A stretch of 13,221 nt of DNA from GCA-2732805 sp964516605. GTDB taxonomy: Bacteria > Pseudomonadota > Gammaproteobacteria > Coxiellales > Coxiellaceae. The position numbers were made by a program, and so were the translations under genes. Under the pieces are notes generated by a model. It saw nothing but the letters and a program-made list of their open reading frames with translations. It had not been told where the DNA came from and did no database searches. Of this stretch, positions 6,723 to 13,221 are shown piece by piece. The first letter of the stretch is position 1. Each line of letters starts with the position of its first letter. The DNA lies in NCBI GenBank assembly GCA_964516605.1, contig CAZFAA010000056.1, forward strand, positions 1 to 13,221, read 5' to 3'.

Positions 6723-7330
6723 TGAAATACGTGAAGTGTATTGTTTTAATGAGCTTATCTGTTTTATTAACAGGCTGTGGTTTTTTGTCACCGGCAAAGG
6801 TACCTTTATTGCATACGTATACGCTTAATAGCGTAACTCCTACGGCATTGGCATTATATCATCGTTCACCAAAAACATTGTTGGTGTCATTGCCGATACC
6901 GAATCCGGGCTATGCATCGTATGCGATGATTTATGAACCACTGCCTTTTGATTTGCGTTCTTACGCTAACAATCAGTGGGCGGCACCTCCAGCACAAATG
7001 CTGATGCCAGTGATCGCACAAGCGATAACGAATCAAGGCTATTTTAATAGCGTCGTCACAACGCCGTTCAGTGGTGTTACAAATTATTTGTTGGAGTCAC
7101 GTTTAGTGGCGCTGCAACAAAATTTTTTACAACCCATAAGCCGTGAGCAATTAGTGTTACAGGAAACATTGGTAAACAATACAACCAATAAAGTGATTGC
7201 TAGCCGGCAGTTTAGCAGTGATATTCCAGCTCCTCGTAATGATCCTTATAGTGGTGTGGTTGCAGCCAACCAAGCAGCACAAATTGTGACACAGCAAATA
7301 GCGCGTTGGGTGATTCAGCGAGTTAATTAG
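6722..7330 (+). CDS. PqiC/YmbA-like lipoprotein of the MCE transporter (ABC_trans_aux family)
   Basis: This 202-residue lipoprotein has a short basic start, a hydrophobic h-region and the lipobox LLTGC with the acylated cysteine at C19. Residue 20 is Gly, not Asp, so sorting to the outer membrane is likely. The body fits the ABC-type transport auxiliary family, to which E. coli PqiC belongs; the segment ANNQWAAPPAQML (78-90) is the most telling. In the Pqi system this lipoprotein is the outer-membrane-side partner of an MCE protein, so here it probably docks the long tail of the upstream MCE subunit. It overlaps that gene by one base, with GGAG (6711-6714) upstream in a purine-rich ribosome binding region. 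It is the last gene of the operon. The family is firm; the docking role is inferred. Confidence 0.88.
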   Translation: MKYVKCIVLMSLSVLLTGCGFLSPAKVPLLHTYTLNSVTPTALALYHRSPKTLLVSLPIPNPGYASYAMIYEPLPFDLRSYANNQWAAPPAQMLMPVIAQAITNQGYFNSVVTTPFSGVTNYLLESRLVALQQNFLQPISREQLVLQETLVNNTTNKVIASRQFSSDIPAPRNDPYSGVVAANQAAQIVTQQIARWVIQRVN

Positions 7331-7332
7331 GG

Positions 7333-7362
7333 TCTGTTTAAAATCGCTCAATTGTAAACAGA
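7333..7362 (+). terminator. Weak hairpin after the MCE operon, possible terminator
   Basis: TCTGTTTA (7333-7340) and TAAACAGA (7355-7362) pair perfectly around a 14-base loop, just after the lipoprotein stop. The stem is A/T-rich and no true T-run follows, so intrinsic termination would be weak. It may instead protect the mRNA 3' end. Confidence 0.3.
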
Positions 7363-7449
7363 TCTAGTATTTTGGCGTGCACGAATTGAATGAGCTATCT
7401 TATTTGTGGTTAAATTATCCAGTAGTTAAGTAATGAAGCAGTACATAAG

Positions 7450-7463
7450 AAAAAAGGGGGGGG
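7450..7463 (+). repeat. A6-G8 homopolymer tract in the phosphatase leader
   Basis: Six A residues (7450-7455) run directly into eight G residues (7456-7463), 28 bases before the phosphatase ATG. The tract is non-coding. G-runs of this length can slip during replication; whether this one varies cannot be told from one sequence. Confidence 0.6.
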
Positions 7464-7491
7464 CGGCAGGGAGTGGCTAAAAACATAAGTT

Positions 7492-8148
7492 ATGCGTATA
7501 CATCCTATTAAAAATCATTCTATAACAAGGCGCCATTGGATTGGTGGCGTGTTTGTGTTGCTTATTTTTCTAATTTTGCTTTTTGAATTGAAAATTTATC
7601 TTACCCATAACTTTGCATCCATTATTTCAGGTAGAATATACCGTTCTGCTCAGTTGACTGTGCCTGAATTTAACTATTATGTTAAGAAGTACCATATAAA
7701 AACGATTGTTAATCTGCGGGGTAATAACGAAGGTAGCGATTGGTACGATAATGAAATTGAATTTTCGCGAGAACACCATGTTAAGCATGTTGATATAAAG
7801 CTTAAGGCGTATAAACTGCCTAATATGACCACGTTGCAAGATATTGTAACAGTATTAAAAAATGTTCCGCAGCCTATATTAATCCACTGCCGCTCAGGTG
7901 TGGATAGAACGGGCTTGGCAGCAGCAATAGCGATTGCTATTTCAGGTAGTCAATCAATTGATAAAATGGATGACGAGATTTCATGGAGGCATAATGTGCT
8001 CTCACCAAGAACGGTTGGGTATCAGGTGATGGCGAATTACTTAAATTATTTAAAAAGTTATCATGTGAAGCATTCCGAGAAAGCGTTTTTGCAGTGGTTG
8101 TATGGCGATACTAAATTAGTAAAAGATAGTGGTTACTTCCTGACATAG
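7492..8148 (+). CDS. Membrane-anchored dual-specificity/tyrosine-type cysteine phosphatase
   Basis: The 218-residue product has the CX5R active site H132-C133-R-S-G-V-D-R139-T-G, with C133 as nucleophile and R139 as phosphate-binding residue. It also has the upstream segment GRIYRSAQL and VNLRG (47-55, 73-77) typical of compact dual-specificity-like phosphatases. Residues about 16-36 form one membrane helix after a basic N-terminus, so it is either a signal anchor with the catalytic domain in the periplasm or an uncleaved signal. The substrate could be phosphoprotein, inositol phosphate or lipid phosphate and cannot be assigned. The ATG is the only reasonable start because an in-frame TAA lies at 7486-7488. 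It has no Shine-Dalgarno sequence at normal distance; the closest, AGGGAG, is 18 bases away. The gene stands alone between the lipid-transport operon and tRNA-Leu. Its composition is more A/T-rich than that of the operon. Confidence 0.88.
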   Translation: MRIHPIKNHSITRRHWIGGVFVLLIFLILLFELKIYLTHNFASIISGRIYRSAQLTVPEFNYYVKKYHIKTIVNLRGNNEGSDWYDNEIEFSREHHVKHVDIKLKAYKLPNMTTLQDIVTVLKNVPQPILIHCRSGVDRTGLAAAIAIAISGSQSIDKMDDEISWRHNVLSPRTVGYQVMANYLNYLKSYHVKHSEKAFLQWLYGDTKLVKDSGYFLT

Positions 8149-8160
8149 CCTGTTTTTTTT
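8131..8160 (+). terminator. Possible terminator overlapping the phosphatase stop
   Basis: GGTTA (8131-8135) can pair with TAGCC (8146-8150), including one G-T pair. An eight-T run follows at 8153-8160. The stem is short and its loop is ten bases, so the call rests mainly on the T-run. Confidence 0.3.
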
Positions 8161-8225
8161 ATGATTACGTTATTTCCCTTTTTTCGCCCACTCTTGGCAA
8201 GTACCTGAGAGAAATAGTTTTTCTG

Positions 8226-8262
8226 TTGAAAATAAACTTAAATTGGTGTTCAATAGGCGCCT
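8226..8262 (+). promoter_or_regulatory. Putative promoter of tRNA-Leu and tig
   Basis: TTGAAA (8226-8231, 5/6 consensus) is followed after 17 bases by TTCAAT (8249-8254, 4/6) and then a GC-rich AGGCGCCT. A GC-rich discriminator is typical of stable-RNA promoters under stringent control. The start would be near 8261, about 13 bases before the mature tRNA. Confidence 0.45.
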
Positions 8263-8273
8263 TGTGCCAATCG

Positions 8274-8359
8274 GCGAGCGTGGCGGAATTGGTAGACGCA
8301 CTGGATTTAGGTTCCAGCGGGCAACCCCCGTGAGAGTTCGAGTCTCTCCGCTCGCACCA
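8274..8359 (+). tRNA. tRNA-Leu, anticodon UAG
   Basis: This is an 86-base class II tRNA. The acceptor arm GCGAGCG pairs with CGCTCGC, the anticodon stem CTGGA/TCCAG encloses loop TTTAGGT with anticodon TAG, a long variable arm (CGGGCAACCCCCG) follows, then the T arm with GTTCGAGTC and an encoded CCA (8357-8359). It reads CUA and related CUN codons. It ends only 27 bases before tig, so the two are probably transcribed together and separated by tRNA 3' processing. Confidence 0.97.
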
Positions 8360-8386
8360 TTTTATCTATATATAAGAGGTAGTTAG

Positions 8387-9694
8387 ATGCAAAGCTCGGT
8401 TCAAAATTTAGAAGCTTTAAAGCGTGAACTCACTGTCACAGTGCCTGCGGTTGAGGTGCAAGTGGTATACGATAAGCGTTTGAATGAAGTGGCTAAGACT
8501 GCCAAAATTAATGGCTTTCGCCCTGGTAAAGTGCCTACCCATATTATTGATCAGCGTTTTGGCAAAGGTATTCTTGAAGAAATTGCAGGTAATTTAATAC
8601 AGACACACTTTGAAAAAGCGATCCAAGAGAATCAGTTAAGGGTAGCGGGTATGCCTTCTGTTACCAAGGTGAGCATTAAGAAAAATGAACCGTTTGAATT
8701 TACAGCCGTATTTGAGGTTTATCCTGAGATTGCTATCCAATTATTGAGTGGCGCGACTATTGAACGTGAACAGGCCGTGATTACTGATCAAGATCTTGCT
8801 GATATGTTAGTTAAAATTCAAAAACAACATGCTGAATTTGAAGTGGTGGAGCGTGCAGCTCAAAACGGTGATCGTGTGATGATTGATTTTGATGGCAGTA
8901 TTAATGGTGAAGCTTTTCAAGGAGGCGCTGCGAAGCAACAGGTTCTTGAGCTGGGTTCAAAGAGTATGATTCCTGGATTTGAAGAGGGAATTGTGGGAAT
9001 GAGTGTTGGTGAAACGAAAGATGTTGAGGTGACCTTCCCTAGTGATTACCACTCTGAGGATCTTAAAGGTAAGTTAGCTGTATTTAAGATTATGTTGCAT
9101 AAGATAGAAGAGCCAAAATTGCCAGAAATTGATGAAAAATTGGCTAGTAAGATGCAAATTGACGGTGGTGTTGACGCATTGAAGTCAAAAGTTCGCGAAG
9201 GTATGGAGCGTGAGTTAAAGGAGCAGTTGAAGGCACGGCTGAAAGAGCAGGTTTTGGATAAGCTATTGGCGATCAATAGCCTTGAAGTGCCTGTTGCTTT
9301 AATTACAGCTGAAACGCAACATCTCAAGAAAATGAGCCTGCAGCGTATGGCTAATCAATATCACATGCCTTTAGAAAAGTTGGAGAAATTGAATTTTCCG
9401 GATGAGCCTTATAAACAACAAGCAGAGAAGCGTGTACGCCTTGGCTTATTGCTTGCTGAAGTGATTCAGAAATACAGCATTACACCCAATCCTGAAGCTG
9501 TCAAAGAGCGTGTTAAAGAAATGGCGAGCTATTATCAGGATCCTGCAGAAGTTGAGCAGTGGTATTTTAATAACAAAGAAGCACTTTCAGAAGTTGAAGC
9601 CGCTGTAATAGAAGACGCGGCTGTTGAGAAATTGATGAGTGAAGCTATAGTCACCGAGAAAAATCTGAGTTATTCAGATATTGTTTCTAAGTAG
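8387..9694 (+). CDS. tig: Trigger factor, ribosome-associated chaperone and prolyl isomerase
   Basis: Trigger factor binds the ribosome beside the exit tunnel and shields nascent chains. At 435 residues it has the normal family length. The N-terminal ribosome-binding domain (about 1-115) carries the signature GFRPGKVP (43-50). The FKBP-type prolyl isomerase domain (about 150-245) contains GDRVMIDFDGSINGEAF and GFEEGIVGMSVGE. The C-terminal helical chaperone arms (about 250-430) are Lys/Glu-rich. The ATG has AGAGGT six bases upstream. The gene lies directly behind tRNA-Leu and ahead of clpP. That order, chaperone then protease then unfoldase then Lon, is widely conserved in gammaproteobacteria. 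No truncation or missing domain is seen. Confidence 0.98.
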   Translation: MQSSVQNLEALKRELTVTVPAVEVQVVYDKRLNEVAKTAKINGFRPGKVPTHIIDQRFGKGILEEIAGNLIQTHFEKAIQENQLRVAGMPSVTKVSIKKNEPFEFTAVFEVYPEIAIQLLSGATIEREQAVITDQDLADMLVKIQKQHAEFEVVERAAQNGDRVMIDFDGSINGEAFQGGAAKQQVLELGSKSMIPGFEEGIVGMSVGETKDVEVTFPSDYHSEDLKGKLAVFKIMLHKIEEPKLPEIDEKLASKMQIDGGVDALKSKVREGMERELKEQLKARLKEQVLDKLLAINSLEVPVALITAETQHLKKMSLQRMANQYHMPLEKLEKLNFPDEPYKQQAEKRVRLGLLLAEVIQKYSITPNPEAVKERVKEMASYYQDPAEVEQWYFNNKEALSEVEAAVIEDAAVEKLMSEAIVTEKNLSYSDIVSK

Positions 9695-9715
9695 GACTAC
9701 ACTACATAAGTTTCA

Positions 9716-9730
9716 GTAAGTTTTTCTTAC
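9716..9730 (+). terminator. Small hairpin after tig, doubtful terminator
   Basis: GTAAG and CTTAC enclose TTTTT, 21 bases after the tig stop. The five-bp stem lacks a downstream T-run. It is the best candidate for a tig 3' end, but readthrough into clpP is quite possible. Confidence 0.2.
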
Positions 9731-9779
9731 GTCACTCACTCTGTGCTTCATCGAATATGGGCGGACTGAGTGAGGTTAC

Positions 9780-9815
9780 TTGAACAATCATGGGTATTAG
9801 GTCAGAATCACTAGG
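9780..9815 (+). promoter_or_regulatory. Possible clpP promoter
   Basis: TTGAAC (9780-9785) and CAGAAT (9803-9808) are 17 bases apart, each matching consensus at 4/6 positions. A start near 9815 would give a leader of about 29 bases before the clpP ATG, which has AAGGA (9831-9835) eight bases upstream. No recognisable heat-shock (sigma32) element was found by eye. Confidence 0.3.
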
Positions 9816-9843
9816 TTGTGTAACATAATTAAGGACACTAAAC

Positions 9844-10455
9844 ATGGATAGATCGGCAGTCGAGCATTATGCTCAGTTAGTTCCAATGGTCGTAGAGCAG
9901 AGTGCGCGAGGAGAGCGTGCCTATGATATTTATTCACGCTTGTTGAAAGAACGTATTATTTTTTTGGTTGGTCAAGTTGAAGATTATATGGCTAATCTTA
10001 TTGTTGCTCAGTTGTTGTTCTTAGAGTCAGAGAATCCTAACAAAGATATTAGCATCTACATCAATTCCCCGGGCGGTTCTGTAACTGCAGGACTTGCTAT
10101 TTATGATACTATGCAATTTATTAAACCAGATGTCAGTACGCTTTGTACTGGTATGGCAGCAAGTATGGGTGCTGTGTTATTAGCCGGTGGTACAAAAGGA
10201 AAACGTCATTGCCTGCCTCATTCAACGGTTATGATCCATCAAGTGTTGGGCGGCTTTCAAGGGCAGGGTACAGATATCCAGATACATGCCAAAGAAACAC
10301 AGCGTATCAGTGATATACTCAATAATATTTTAGCTAAGCACACAGGCAAGCTAATTGAGCAAGTCGAAAAAGATACAAATCGTGATTTTTTCATGCCACC
10401 AGAAGAAGCCTTGGCGTATGGTTTGATTGATACGATTTTAGAAAAACGTCCTTAA
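9844..10455 (+). CDS. clpP: ATP-dependent Clp protease proteolytic subunit ClpP
   Basis: ClpP is a serine peptidase that stacks as two seven-membered rings and degrades proteins fed in by ClpX or ClpA. The catalytic triad is complete: S107 in GMAASMGA, H132 in MIHQ and D181 in TNRDFF. The SPGGSVTAGLAIYD segment (75-88) and GGFQGQGTDIQIHA (136-149, the handle region) are typical. At 203 residues it is near the E. coli precursor length (207); alignment of the triad suggests an N-terminal propeptide of about 10 residues that is removed by self-cleavage. The binding site AAGGA is well placed. It lies between tig and clpX, and a strong hairpin follows its stop. Confidence 0.98.
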   Translation: MDRSAVEHYAQLVPMVVEQSARGERAYDIYSRLLKERIIFLVGQVEDYMANLIVAQLLFLESENPNKDISIYINSPGGSVTAGLAIYDTMQFIKPDVSTLCTGMAASMGAVLLAGGTKGKRHCLPHSTVMIHQVLGGFQGQGTDIQIHAKETQRISDILNNILAKHTGKLIEQVEKDTNRDFFMPPEEALAYGLIDTILEKRP

Positions 10456-10477
10456 CCTTAAGATCTCTATACCCACC

Positions 10478-10515
10478 AACACACCAAAATGCTATACCGC
10501 ATTTTGGTGTGTTTT
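10478..10515 (+). terminator. Strong 15-bp hairpin after clpP, probable terminator or processing site
   Basis: The arms at 10478-10492 and 10499-10513 pair perfectly over 15 bp around the loop TATACC. The top and base of the stem contain G/C pairs. Only a short T-run (10512-10515) follows, so termination may be partial. It starts 22 bases after the clpP stop and can separate clpP from clpX expression. The stem is nearly symmetrical, so it could also end transcripts from the other strand. Confidence 0.65.
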
Positions 10516-10650
10516 CATAAGTTAAGGTGGCGGCCTGTCTATGTATTAAGTAAGATGAAATGCTCATCAATCAGTAATTGGCGTTTAAGCCTCTGAAAAT
10601 ATGCCGCTATTAAGAGTTTGGTTGGATGTCATGTTTTAATGATGATACTA

Positions 10651-10686
10651 TTGAAAACATGTGCTTCTGCCCATATATTGTAACTA
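10651..10686 (+). promoter_or_regulatory. Sigma70-type promoter of clpX
   Basis: TTGAAA (10651-10656) and TATATT (10674-10679) each match consensus at 5/6 positions with the ideal 17-base spacer. The start would be near 10686, giving a leader of about 25 bases. With the hairpin after clpP, this supports separate control of clpX. The 130 bases between hairpin and promoter show nothing else I can identify. Confidence 0.6.
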
Positions 10687-10710
10687 ATATATAATGATGA
10701 GGAACGACCG

Positions 10711-11973
10711 GTGAGCCAAGACTCTAAACAAACACTCTACTGTTCATTTTGCGGTAAAAGTCAGCATGAAGTTAAAAAACTCATTGCAGGTCCATCGGTA
10801 TTTGTTTGCAATGAATGCGTTGAGTTGTGCAACGATATCATTAGTGAAGAAGAGCAATTAGGTTCTTCTCTATCACTTGATGGTGGGCGCTTGCCGAATC
10901 CAAAAGAAATCCATGAATTGTTAGATCAATACGTTGTAGGTCAATCACAAGCTAAGAAAATATTAGCAGTTGCAGTTTACAACCACTATAAACGACTGAA
11001 CCATAAGCCAAGGGAAGGAGATGTTGAGTTATCCAAAAGTAATATTTTACTTTTAGGTCCAACAGGTTCTGGTAAAACATTACTGGCACAAACATTGGCG
11101 CGTATTTTAAATGTTCCTTTTGCGATTGCTGATGCGACTACCTTAACCGAAGCAGGTTATGTGGGTGAGGATGTTGAAAACATCATTCAAAAGCTATTGC
11201 AAAAATGTAATTACAATGTTGAAAAAGCACAAACAGGCATTGTATACATTGATGAAATCGATAAGATTGCACGCAAAACAGATGGCGTGTCATTAACACG
11301 AGATGTTTCAGGTGAGGGTGTGCAGCAAGCGCTATTGAAACTTATCGAAGGGACCGTTGCTTCAATCCCACCGCAAGGCGGGCGTAAGCACCCACAGCAG
11401 GAATACCTGCAAGTGGATACATCAAATATTTTATTTATATGCAGTGGCGCATTTGCTGATATGCCACGTATTATCCAACAACGCACAGACAGCTCGGGTA
11501 TTGGCTTTGGTGCAGAAGTCCGTGATAAAACGGGCAGCGGTATACCAAATGCTGATTTAATGAAGCAAGTGGAACCTGAAGATTTAGTTAAATTTGGTCT
11601 TATCCCTGAGTTTATTGGACGTTTGCCTGTTGTCGCTGTATTAGATGAGTTGGATGAAGAAGCACTTATGAATATTTTGACAGAACCTCGCAATGCACTC
11701 ATTAAGCAATATGCAAAATTGTTTGAGTTGGAGGGAGTTGAAATTGATGTTAGACCTACGGCGTTGCGTGCTATTGCGAAAAAGTCTATAGAACGTAAGT
11801 CAGGGGCACGTGGATTGCGCTCTATTGTAGAGCTGACGTTGACAGATTTAATGTATGAAATACCGTCTATTGTAGGATTAAAGAAAGTGGTCATTGATGA
11901 AAATGTTATTTATGGCCGTTCAAAGCCTTTGTACATTTTCGAAAGTGAAGGTACAAAAGATTCTGTTGCTTAG
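10711..11973 (+). CDS. clpX: ATP-dependent Clp protease ATP-binding subunit ClpX
   Basis: ClpX is the AAA+ unfoldase that recognises tagged substrates and threads them into ClpP. The N-terminal zinc-binding domain has four cysteines (C11, C14, C33, C36). The AAA+ module shows Walker A GPTGSGKT (116-123), pore loop GYVG (149-152), Walker B IVYIDEID (177-184), RKH loop (225-227) and sensor-2 GARGLR (365-370). The ClpP-docking loop reads IGF (264-266), the normal tripeptide, so pairing with the neighbouring ClpP is expected. Length is 420 residues, as in E. coli (424). The start is GTG with GAGGA (10699-10703) seven bases upstream. lon begins 21 bases after the stop, so the two are probably co-transcribed. 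Confidence 0.98.
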   Translation: MSQDSKQTLYCSFCGKSQHEVKKLIAGPSVFVCNECVELCNDIISEEEQLGSSLSLDGGRLPNPKEIHELLDQYVVGQSQAKKILAVAVYNHYKRLNHKPREGDVELSKSNILLLGPTGSGKTLLAQTLARILNVPFAIADATTLTEAGYVGEDVENIIQKLLQKCNYNVEKAQTGIVYIDEIDKIARKTDGVSLTRDVSGEGVQQALLKLIEGTVASIPPQGGRKHPQQEYLQVDTSNILFICSGAFADMPRIIQQRTDSSGIGFGAEVRDKTGSGIPNADLMKQVEPEDLVKFGLIPEFIGRLPVVAVLDELDEEALMNILTEPRNALIKQYAKLFELEGVEIDVRPTALRAIAKKSIERKSGARGLRSIVELTLTDLMYEIPSIVGLKKVVIDENVIYGRSKPLYIFESEGTKDSVA

Positions 11974-11994
11974 ATAGTTTCTGAAGGAGTGAAT

Positions 11995-13221
11995 ATGGTG
12001 AATGCTTTAATCGATGCAGATAAAAAGGCAACTTTTCCTTTGCTGCCATTACGCGATGTAGTGGTGTTTCCTCAAATGGTGATCCCTTTATTTGTTGGGC
12101 GTGCTGAATCCATTAAGGCCCTTGAAGTGGCTATGGATCAGGATAAGCAGGTTTTTTTAGCAGCTCAGAAAGATGCTAATGTTGATGCTCCAGGATTTGA
12201 TGATCTTTATGGCGTAGGTACCATAGCGACGATACTGCAAATGCTGCGTCTTCCTGATGGTACGGTTAAAGTATTAGTTGAAGGTGCAAGTCGTGCTCGT
12301 ATGCACAGTATGAGTAAAAAGAAAGAATATTATGTTGCTGAAATAGAAAAAATGGATGAGGTAGGAAATCGCGATAATCCTGAATTACAAGCCTTGATGC
12401 GCAGTATGTTTTCGCGGTTTGAACAGTTGGTTAAAGTAAATAAAAAGATCCCAGCGGAGCTTGTAGGTTCGTTGGAGCGCATTGAAGATCCTGGTCGTTT
12501 AGCAGATAGTATTGCAGCGCATATGACAATCAAATTAGAAGAGCGTCAGAAAGCGTTGATGGAATTTGATATTAATAAGCGACTGGAATTATTACATGAA
12601 TTACTGACTAAAGAATTGGATCTGGTGGAAGTTGAAAAACGTTTACAAGGTCGAGTTAAAAAACAAGTTGAGAAAAGTCAGCGTCAATATTACCTCAGTG
12701 AAAAAATCAAAGCCATTCGTCAAGAGCTCGGTGAGTTAGATGAAATGGGCGCTTCTGTGGATGAAATCGAGCAATTAAAGGAGCGTATTGCTAAATCAGG
12801 TATGTCGAGTGAGGCACGTGAAAAAGCTGAATCTGAATTAAATAAATTGAAAATGATGCCTGCTATGTCTGCTGAAGCAACGGTGTGTCGTAATTACCTT
12901 GAAGCATTGCTGGATGTGCCCTGGGTTGAGCGCAGTCAGGTGAATCATGATGTAGACCGTGCACAAGATTTGTTGGATGAAGATCATTATGGGTTAGAAG
13001 AAGTTAAAGAACGTATTCTCGAATACCTGGCGGTGCAACAGCGTGTTGAAAAAATTAGAGGCCCTATTTTGTGTTTGGTCGGCCCTCCCGGTGTTGGTAA
13101 AACATCGTTAGGCCAATCGATTGCTAATGCAACGGGACGTGAATTTGCACGTATCTCTTTGGGGGGGGTGCGTGATGAAGCTGAAATTCGCGGTCACCGC
13201 CGTACTTACATCGGCGCGATG
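11995..13221 (+). CDS. lon: ATP-dependent protease Lon, 5' part (cut by window end)
   Basis: Lon is a homo-oligomeric AAA+ serine protease that removes misfolded and regulatory proteins. Only the first 409 codons are present; the frame is open to the edge, and the family is usually near 780-820 residues. The N-terminal substrate-binding domain starts at about residue 13 (FPLLPLRDVVVFPQMVIPLF). A helical, Lys/Glu-rich linker follows, with SQRQYYLSEKIKAIRQEL being diagnostic. Walker A GPPGVGKT is at 363-370, and the conserved SLGGVRDEAEIRGHRRTYIGAM ends the visible part. The Walker B and Ser-Lys protease dyad lie beyond the window. The ATG has AAGGAG (11984-11989) five bases upstream. It is 21 bases after clpX, so at least part of its transcription probably comes from there. 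An eight-G run (13161-13168) lies inside the gene and is in frame as written. Confidence 0.97.
   Translation, partial: MVNALIDADKKATFPLLPLRDVVVFPQMVIPLFVGRAESIKALEVAMDQDKQVFLAAQKDANVDAPGFDDLYGVGTIATILQMLRLPDGTVKVLVEGASRARMHSMSKKKEYYVAEIEKMDEVGNRDNPELQALMRSMFSRFEQLVKVNKKIPAELVGSLERIEDPGRLADSIAAHMTIKLEERQKALMEFDINKRLELLHELLTKELDLVEVEKRLQGRVKKQVEKSQRQYYLSEKIKAIRQELGELDEMGASVDEIEQLKERIAKSGMSSEAREKAESELNKLKMMPAMSAEATVCRNYLEALLDVPWVERSQVNHDVDRAQDLLDEDHYGLEEVKERILEYLAVQQRVEKIRGPILCLVGPPGVGKTSLGQSIANATGREFARISLGGVRDEAEIRGHRRTYIGAM

Noticed and set aside
9731..9780. Long hairpin between tig and clpP (CACTCA / TGAGTG)
   Set aside because: Only six or seven bases pair across a loop of about 30, with no T-run after it; too weak to call.
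11211..11894. A 227-codon open frame on the minus strand within clpX
   Set aside because: It is the antisense shadow of a highly conserved gene; its translation is Ser/Ile/Asn-rich with no recognisable domain.
1..13221. CRISPR array, insertion sequence, rRNA or riboswitch
   Set aside because: No regularly spaced repeats, transposase, rRNA segments or known riboswitch core were seen on either strand.

Overview
The window looks like chromosomal DNA from a low-to-moderate GC gammaproteobacterium. The order tRNA-Leu, tig, clpP, clpX, lon, the MCE lipid-transport operon and the AT-leaning codon use resemble Legionellales (Legionella/Coxiella relatives). That placement is an inference from gene content and was not tested by search.

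Region A (1-2992) is the inner end of an integrated mobile element. A complete tyrosine-recombinase integrase (1558-2622, minus) reads away from the 3' end of a tRNA-Lys(CUU) gene (2993-3068, minus). A 475-aa protein of unknown family (134-1561, minus) follows in the same operon; its GTG start overlaps the integrase stop as GTGA. The region is clearly more A/T-rich than the rest, and the element continues past the left edge. Between integrase and tRNA lie 370 AT-rich bases with an integrase promoter and several inverted repeats, probably the attachment-site arm.

Region B (3069-7330) is core-like. It holds the tRNA-Lys promoter, an exported single-HKD nuclease (Nuc/PLD family), and then a tightly packed four-gene MCE (Mla/Pqi-type) lipid-transport operon. 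The operon encodes a permease with a fused N-terminal STAS domain (MlaB+MlaE in one chain), an MlaF-type ATPase, an MlaD-type MCE protein and a PqiC/ABC_trans_aux lipoprotein. The permease/ATPase and MCE/lipoprotein junctions each overlap by one base. No MlaC-type periplasmic carrier is present. The products plausibly form one envelope machine moving phospholipid between inner and outer membrane.

Region C (7331-8273) has one gene, a membrane-anchored cysteine (dual-specificity-type) phosphatase with the HCRSGVDRTG active site. A leader with an eight-G run and a poorly placed ribosome binding site precedes it.

Region D (8274-13221) is the protein-quality-control cluster: tRNA-Leu(UAG), tig (trigger factor), clpP, clpX and the first 409 codons of lon, which is cut by the right edge. 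tRNA-Leu and tig are only 27 bases apart and probably share a transcript. A perfect 15-bp hairpin lies after clpP, and clpX has its own good sigma70-type promoter. clpX and lon are 21 bases apart, so the cluster probably forms separate but linked units: tRNA-Leu/tig, clpP, and clpX/lon.
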